Assembly (NCBI GenBank): GCA_950097015.1
Contig: CATNEN010000029.1
Span: 5,165,501 to 5,229,500, forward strand
DNA length: 64,000 nt
Source: Macrostomum hystrix
Lineage: Eukaryota > Platyhelminthes > Macrostomidae
Direction of reading: 5' to 3'
Shown here piece after piece: positions 60,301 through 64,000 of this stretch. Under the pieces are notes generated by a model. That model was not told the DNA's origin and did not search any database. It worked only from the letters and a program-made list of their open reading frames with translations. Position numbers and translations under genes: made by a program. Every line of letters starts with the position of its first letter. Position 1 is the stretch's first letter.

Positions 60301-63034
60301 TTGGCTTTATCGCGCAGTTTAAATAATTCCTGCAGCTCTGGAGGCGACCGACCGTCTGTATCAAGGATGTGCGCCTCCAGCTGAGCCTTGTCAACATGCG
60401 TCCCGGCCTCGTTGCTATAGACGCAGAACAGAACTGCGAAATGGTGACGGATGGGTTAGTTGCAGAGTAGTCTAACGCTTTTGCCTCTCGCACCAAGTAC
60501 CCTGAGCTCGATTCGGCGGCAAGGCGACATTCATTTGGTACACTGCCTGACGATGAGAAAGTCAGGCAGATTTACAAACTTGTTTGAGCGTGTGCCTGCG
60601 CACAGAATCTGTGTGCGTGTGTGCTCGAGAGTCAGGAGGCTGCGAGTCCCCAAACGGTTGTGTTTGCAGCATCCATGAAGAAGATCAATTTTTATTAACG
60701 GCTCTATTATCAGGAGTGGAAATTTGGGTGGGCGGGTCTCGCGCCCGGCCCAAAAGTTTATGGACTGAATAGCTGTACACAGCCCGTGACAGCTACTAGC
60801 ATTTAAAACCATTTAACTGACAAAAATACAAACATGAGCCCAGCATGAAACTCACAGCGAGTCTTCTCAGCCTGCTTGCCCCTGGTTAGCAGCACAAGGC
60901 CAACCAGCAAGTCCTTGAAGGTAAGCCCCGAACTGCTACTGGACAGGAAGCTGTAGATTTCCTGCAATTTTTTGTTACAATCAATAACAGTTAATCTCAT
61001 ATTAAATAAACAAAAATGGGGCGAAAAAATCTGGGTACAGTAACTTGCCTCGGCTAGCTTAGTTGGCACATTATCGCCTAGCACTTCTTTCATGAAGACC
61101 TTCTTGTTCATATAGTCATTAGCTGACATGGCTTTGAAGGCCTCGCGAAGCCGTTTGAGTTCAGATTCAGAAACTACATGGTTAAAGAGAATGCTTTGTA
61201 GGATATATAATAATTAACTTAACAAAATGCAGCTTATATAAAATTAAATAGCTATCATGAATTCTCGAATTAAAAATATGTACTAAACCAAAGACATGTT
61301 GATATAAAAAAATAGAACATTCATAATCTATTTTCTTTAAAATTTTTTATACATTATAATGAATACTATGCAAATACATATGATGTCTATGCATTTCAAT
61401 TTACATATGAAGTATATGGGAAAAAGCAAGACAAAATTTTCTTTTTTAGTAGCTATTTTGCAAACAACTTACTATATTAGACAAAAAATAAACTTTTAAA
61501 TGGTAAAAAGTTAAAGCAGAATTACTTGAAAGTTTTAGGACAATAAAGACTAGACAGTGGACACAAAAAATTCTGTAACAATCATATAATCACATGTAAC
61601 AGTCACTGTACAATACATATAACAATCAAAATGGGATGAGATGAGATGAGATAATTGCCTTGAAAGTTTAAATCCAATACAATACCTTTTATGAACACTT
61701 TCAGATATATATTTGTCATAGTCTGGAAAGTGGCCTTCATTGGCTGTTGGCATACATTTGTAAAAGCAAATCAAGTTTGCATACAAACCAGTTTCAACCT
61801 GGTGTGTATAGACATAATAGCTCTAGTATAGACAGTAGTTAATGGCATACAATCTAAAAAATATAAATTTAAGTTCAGTGTAAAAGATGCCATGATCTAG
61901 ACTATGGCACATTTGTTAGTAGGTAGACATGTAGCTGAACTTAAAAGAGTAAAATTATAATTTCTTACCAACTGAAATGTATGGCTCCTAAATAATAATT
62001 TATATATAAGTTTAATAGTGCATGACAGGACTGAAAATGATTGCTAAAAATTAATAATAAAAATGAATACTAATAATTTACATTGCATCTTGCTTTCTCT
62101 ATCAAAACCCTATAAGGACTTCTTATCATTCCACATTTTAATAAAAACATGAAAAACTAAATTGTAGCTAAATAAAAATTGGATTTCTAAAAATAGTTTC
62201 AAGATATTAACTTAAAATCATCAATATGATTTTAAGAACATGTTAGTTGTATACCAAAAAGTTTCACACTATTGAATTAGAAAATCAATTATATCTTGTA
62301 CATGTTTTATTAACAACATAGTTTTTTACTAGCCAATCTGTTTAAACTTATATATAGGCCTAATAAACAAATTTATAATTTTAAACTTTATAATTTGTAA
62401 AATAACTTTCTTTCACTAATGTCAGTACTCTTTTTACTGAGTTCCCAATATCACTGTGTATTATACATGTAATTAATAAATAAATAAAAAATCTCTCACT
62501 TTAAAGGTATTACTTACAATAAAAGTAATCAGCATTCTTATCATATAGCTACTTGACTAATGTTGAAAAAATCTCAGATTCTAATGTTGTTAAATTCTCT
62601 GTGCCGAATCAAGGCAAAACAATATGATTACAGCAATTTCTACTACCTAGCAGCTTTGACTAAACTTTATAGGAAAAGCAATAGGCCCTACAGAAAAAGA
62701 AACTTTGTCTTTTTTTATCTTAACAACTGACATATATATAACCTGGACTTTACAAAGAGTAGCTTGCAGTCAGCAATCCACAAGAAAATTGCTACACTAG
62801 AAATGGTCATAATAAGGTGCTGTATTTGTACAGTTCGAGTCATGTATTAGCCTATGTATTTTCTTTCAGGCTGAATATCAGGCCAAAATGTATATTATAT
62901 TTTTTAATTACACTATAAATACTCCTCTAAAAGGTATAGTATATCTATATGGCCGTATAATGTTAATTACCTCGTTTCTCGGCATCCTCGTAGGATAGCG
63001 AAAGTATTTGTAGTTTTGTGTTTCTGTTGCCCAT
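51143..63034 (-). CDS. USP32: USP32-type ubiquitin carboxyl-terminal hydrolase, complete, 14 coding exons
   Basis: Cysteine protease that removes ubiquitin from proteins, expected on membranes. Coding exons (minus strand, high to low): 62971-63034, 61049-61173, 60856-60961, 60155-60433, 59832-60071, 58873-59207, 57507-58765, 57254-57359, 55863-56211, 54519-54670, 53557-54015, 52678-52983, 52197-52601, 51143-51316. They sum to 4,359 nt, 1,452 aa plus stop, with all phases matching. Domains: N-terminal helical/EF-hand-like region, two canonical EF-hands (about 242-253, 278-289), DUSP domain (about 385-620), a ubiquitin-like region, then the catalytic domain: Cys box [17 protein letters not shown] (Cys about 773) and His box [16 protein letters not shown] (His about 1374), with CxxC pairs forming the zinc ribbon. 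The C-terminus CSLQ is a CAAX-type prenylation box, as in vertebrate USP32 (CVLQ). Vertebrate USP32 is about 1,604 aa; the long insert before the His box is nearly absent here. The N-terminal MGN could be myristoylated. Orthology is by my recognition of the family, no search was run. Confidence 0.95.
51380..52115. repeat. 20-bp array (GGAATGGGGATAATATTGGA) in USP32 intron 13
   Basis: Regular from about 51690 to 52080, more degenerate to the left. Confidence 0.95.
52197..52601 (-). CDS. USP32: USP32 exon 13: second zinc-ribbon pair and catalytic His box
   Basis: Acceptor GTCGCGCAG, donor GTTAAG|GTGAGA. Reads [33 protein letters not shown], then after only about 25 residues [19 protein letters not shown] with the catalytic histidine, and WYLFNDSSV. 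In vertebrate USP32 several hundred residues separate the last two blocks. Confidence 0.96.
52678..52983 (-). CDS. USP32: USP32 exon 12
   Basis: Acceptor TTCCCCAG, donor CAAAAG|GTAAGA. Contains [18 protein letters not shown], a cysteine cluster almost identical to the [12 protein letters not shown] signature of USP32, and [15 protein letters not shown]. Confidence 0.95.
53030..53480. repeat. 72-bp array in USP32 intron 11
   Basis: Four clean 72-bp units built of shorter TGCTGACA-containing subunits, then a shorter variant to the right. Confidence 0.93.
53557..54015 (-). CDS. USP32: USP32 exon 11, with Ser/Asn/Gln-rich insert
   Basis: Acceptor TTCCTAAG, donor CTGCAG|GTGAGC. Starts [20 protein letters not shown], then a disordered stretch with a run of seven Gln from a CAG repeat near 53743-53763, then [18 protein letters not shown] as in USP32. 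The start is the least certain boundary of the gene. Confidence 0.85.
54016..54518. other. USP32 intron 10, no clear feature
   Basis: Short recurring GGAATC and ATCACCC phrases, perhaps a decayed array. Confidence 0.4.
54519..54670 (-). CDS. USP32: USP32 exon 10
   Basis: Acceptor CTCCAAACAG, donor GTGCTG|GTAAGC. Reads [20 protein letters not shown], the ubiquitin-like insert in the catalytic domain of USP32-type proteases. Confidence 0.9.
54720..55845. repeat. 20-bp array (TGACCCATCTAGATCCGTCC) in USP32 intron 9
   Basis: About 56 units, cleaner on the left (alternating CCATCT and CTATCC), diverged on the right. Confidence 0.95.
55863..56211 (-). CDS. USP32: USP32 exon 9: catalytic core with QQHDSQE motif and zinc-ribbon CxxC
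   Basis: Acceptor AATTTCAG, donor TTATTG|GTGAGT. Contains [20 protein letters not shown], the conserved LKDSDGRPD and DLFHGQL stretch, and CKVC, the first zinc-ribbon pair. Confidence 0.95.
56265..57150. repeat. 20-bp array (ACTGTTCTCAATTGACCCAT) in USP32 intron 8
   Basis: About 44 units with CCCAT/CTCAT alternation and occasional 21-mers (extra A). Confidence 0.96.
57254..57359 (-). CDS. USP32: USP32 exon 8
   Basis: Acceptor ACTCTGCAG, donor CTGCGG|GTGAGT. Reads [20 protein letters not shown] then [15 protein letters not shown], the early catalytic-domain helix of USP32. Confidence 0.93.
57507..58765 (-). CDS. USP32: USP32 exon 7: DUSP domain, ubiquitin-like region and catalytic Cys box
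   Basis: The largest exon, 1,259 nt. Starts [20 protein letters not shown] (DUSP) with W-rich [24 protein letters not shown], and [14 protein letters not shown]. Low-complexity Gln, Ser and Ala runs interrupt DUSP. After a ubiquitin-like stretch comes [18 protein letters not shown] with the catalytic cysteine. Donor AACCG|GTGAGT. Very GC-rich. Confidence 0.95.
58873..59207 (-). CDS. USP32: USP32 exon 6: second canonical EF-hand and linker
   Basis: Acceptor ATGCCAG, donor TACCAG|GTAGGT. Reads [20 protein letters not shown] (EF loop with D, D, D, G, E-like positions) then a Ser/Ala-rich linker and [20 protein letters not shown], matching the segment before DUSP. Confidence 0.94.
59300..59770. 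repeat. 19-bp array (ATTGTTATCTCTATTGTCC) in USP32 intron 5
   Basis: About 24 units, decaying at both ends. Confidence 0.93.
59832..60071 (-). CDS. USP32: USP32 exon 5: EF-hand
   Basis: Acceptor AAACCCAG, donor GAAAT|GTAATT. Contains [18 protein letters not shown] and the canonical calcium loop [12 protein letters not shown], followed by the conserved [10 protein letters not shown]. Confidence 0.94.
60155..60433 (-). CDS. USP32: USP32 exon 4
   Basis: Acceptor CCATTTCGCAG. Encodes the region between the EF-hand-like parts, including [20 protein letters not shown] and ending [10 protein letters not shown], as in USP32. A tRNA-like SINE lies about 14 bp upstream of the acceptor. Donor CACC|GTGAGT. 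Confidence 0.92.
60447..60545 (+). mobile_element. tRNA-derived SINE in USP32 intron 3, next to exon 4 acceptor
   Basis: GGTTAGTTGCAGAGTAGTC and CTAACGCTTTTGCCTCTCGC form a tRNA-like 5' half with anticodon arm; GAGCTCGATTCGG is a B box. Orientation is opposite to USP32. Its antisense sequence supplies the pyrimidine-rich stretch before the exon 4 acceptor at 60434. Confidence 0.5.
60856..60961 (-). CDS. USP32: USP32 exon 3
   Basis: Acceptor AAATTGCAG; reads [20 protein letters not shown] then [15 protein letters not shown], with the GLVLLTRGK motif typical of USP32. Donor CGCT|GTGAGT, phase 1. Confidence 0.9.
61049..61173 (-). CDS. USP32: USP32 exon 2
   Basis: Acceptor ACATGTAG; reads [16 protein letters not shown] and on to [13 protein letters not shown], colinear with the first EF-hand-like region of USP32. 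The donor is GAG|GCAAGT, a GC-type donor. The next 87 nt have no in-frame stop. Confidence 0.85.
61174..62970. other. USP32 intron 1, AT-rich, free of arrays
   Basis: 1.8 kb of strongly AT-rich unique sequence. No tandem array, frame or element seen. Confidence 0.5.
62971..63034 (-). CDS. USP32: USP32 exon 1: start codon and N-terminus
   Basis: ATG at 63034-63032 followed by [20 protein letters not shown], matching the MGxK..xxxLSYEEAxxR start of USP32 proteins. Donor CGAG|GTAATT; one base carried over. No obvious TATA box upstream. Confidence 0.85.
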
Positions 63035-64000
63035 CGTGAGCAGAATTTTAACTTTTAAGATCTTTGATACTTAGGATAACATTTAAAGACTTAAAAAATA
63101 CTATATAACATATGGTTTACATAAGGTTTTTTCTACATGAGCAGGCCGAGCAACCGTGCGTGCCCAGCTCGTGTGATTAATTAACTATTTGTTCTAAAAA
63201 ATTAACATAAAAATCCACGGTTTAAAGTATTGTCGTTTGCTTTACAGGACACAATATTCTATTCCTGATTTAACAATATTAAAGCTTAGAAAAATAAAAC
63301 GAAAGCTTTTATTAATATAAATAATTGTAGTTTTATCATTTTTAGACACTGGTCCAAAAAGAAAGGAGAAAATATTGTTTAAAATAAGACTATCCGCCGG
63401 CTTTTCTGTACTAATTTGATCTTCATATTAGCTCTTAACCGTCTGACTCTATAAATTCCATCACGTGGACGGATACAAACTCGGATTCTTTCATTTCGTT
63501 ATAGTTATACATATAACTTAAACTGTCAAATTTATAACATCATAAACATAGTTATAAAACGGGAAGTAAAACCGACGGAACGTTTTATTTATGACTCCAA
63601 GGGCCACTAGGAGTAGACTCTTAGAGCTCGTATCACCATATGCTGTGTTATAGTCGGTAACGCTATACTGTAGAGGATCAGAACTCTAACATATTTTTGT
63701 GGGTAGCTCTCTAGCTTGCGAGCAGAAAGTTACACAACAAAACTCGCGCAACAAGTGGCTTCATCTAAGTCGCAACTGTGCGTCAGACTAAGGACCATAG
63801 ACGATAACTAAGCCAAGGGTTTGGGGAAACGATGGTCAAGTGGCCTGGCAAAGTACTGGCCGAAATCTTCGCTTTTAGGTCCGCTACAATATTATAGCGA
63901 GCAAGTAATTATGTTATGTACTGGTATCACTTTGAAATAGCCGCAAAAGCACATTTTCTAATTAAGTCCAACCATAGATAGTTGATGCTTACAGAAGTGA
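63035..64000. other. Upstream of USP32, nothing recognised
   Basis: AT-rich to mixed; would hold the 5' UTR and promoter of USP32, but I see no defined element. Confidence 0.4.

Overview
The window is nuclear DNA of an animal. Protein-coding sequence sits in short exons with GT-AG introns and clear phase bookkeeping, there are tRNA-derived SINE-like elements, a mariner fragment and a non-LTR retrotransposon fragment, and most of the remaining sequence is tandem repeat. I cannot fix the phylum from sequence alone. An invertebrate, possibly spiralian or flatworm-like, is an inference only.

Layout. About 0.4-3.6 kb is a 25-bp satellite. From 4.5 to about 15.8 kb on the + strand lies a Delta-type Notch ligand gene. 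Its first exons (signal peptide, most of the N-terminal MNNL region) are outside the window; the DSL domain, seven EGF repeats, a transmembrane helix and a cytoplasmic tail are present. From 16 to 31.5 kb there is no recognisable gene, only arrays and SINE-like copies. At 31.6-35.3 kb, minus strand, there are two copies of a small secreted, neuropeptide-like precursor gene (100 and 103 aa). Copy 2 has a mariner fragment starting inside its TATA box. The mariner fragment runs straight into a 9.1-kb array of a 17-bp unit (35.9-45.0 kb), which runs into the endonuclease part of a LINE (45.0-45.8 kb), which runs into a 21-bp array (45.8-46.9 kb). From 63.03 down to 51.14 kb, minus strand, is a complete USP32-type ubiquitin protease: 14 coding exons, 1,452 aa, all phases consistent.

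The outstanding property is the density of minisatellites. About 30 separate arrays are visible, most with their own unit (15 to 72 bp, about 20 bp most common). They fill introns of both large genes, the intergenic space, and apparently part of the Delta cytoplasmic tail. Most long open frames in the window are periodic readings of these arrays and not genes.

The Delta ligand (cell-surface signal), the peptide precursors (secretory pathway) and USP32 (membrane-associated deubiquitinase) have no evident shared pathway. The strongest observations are the duplicated peptide gene whose copies differ mostly in the predicted mature peptide, the mariner insertion in the TATA box of one copy, the LINE/mariner/satellite composite, the ambiguous minisatellite-bearing Delta tail, and an 87-nt stop-free GC-AG intron in USP32.
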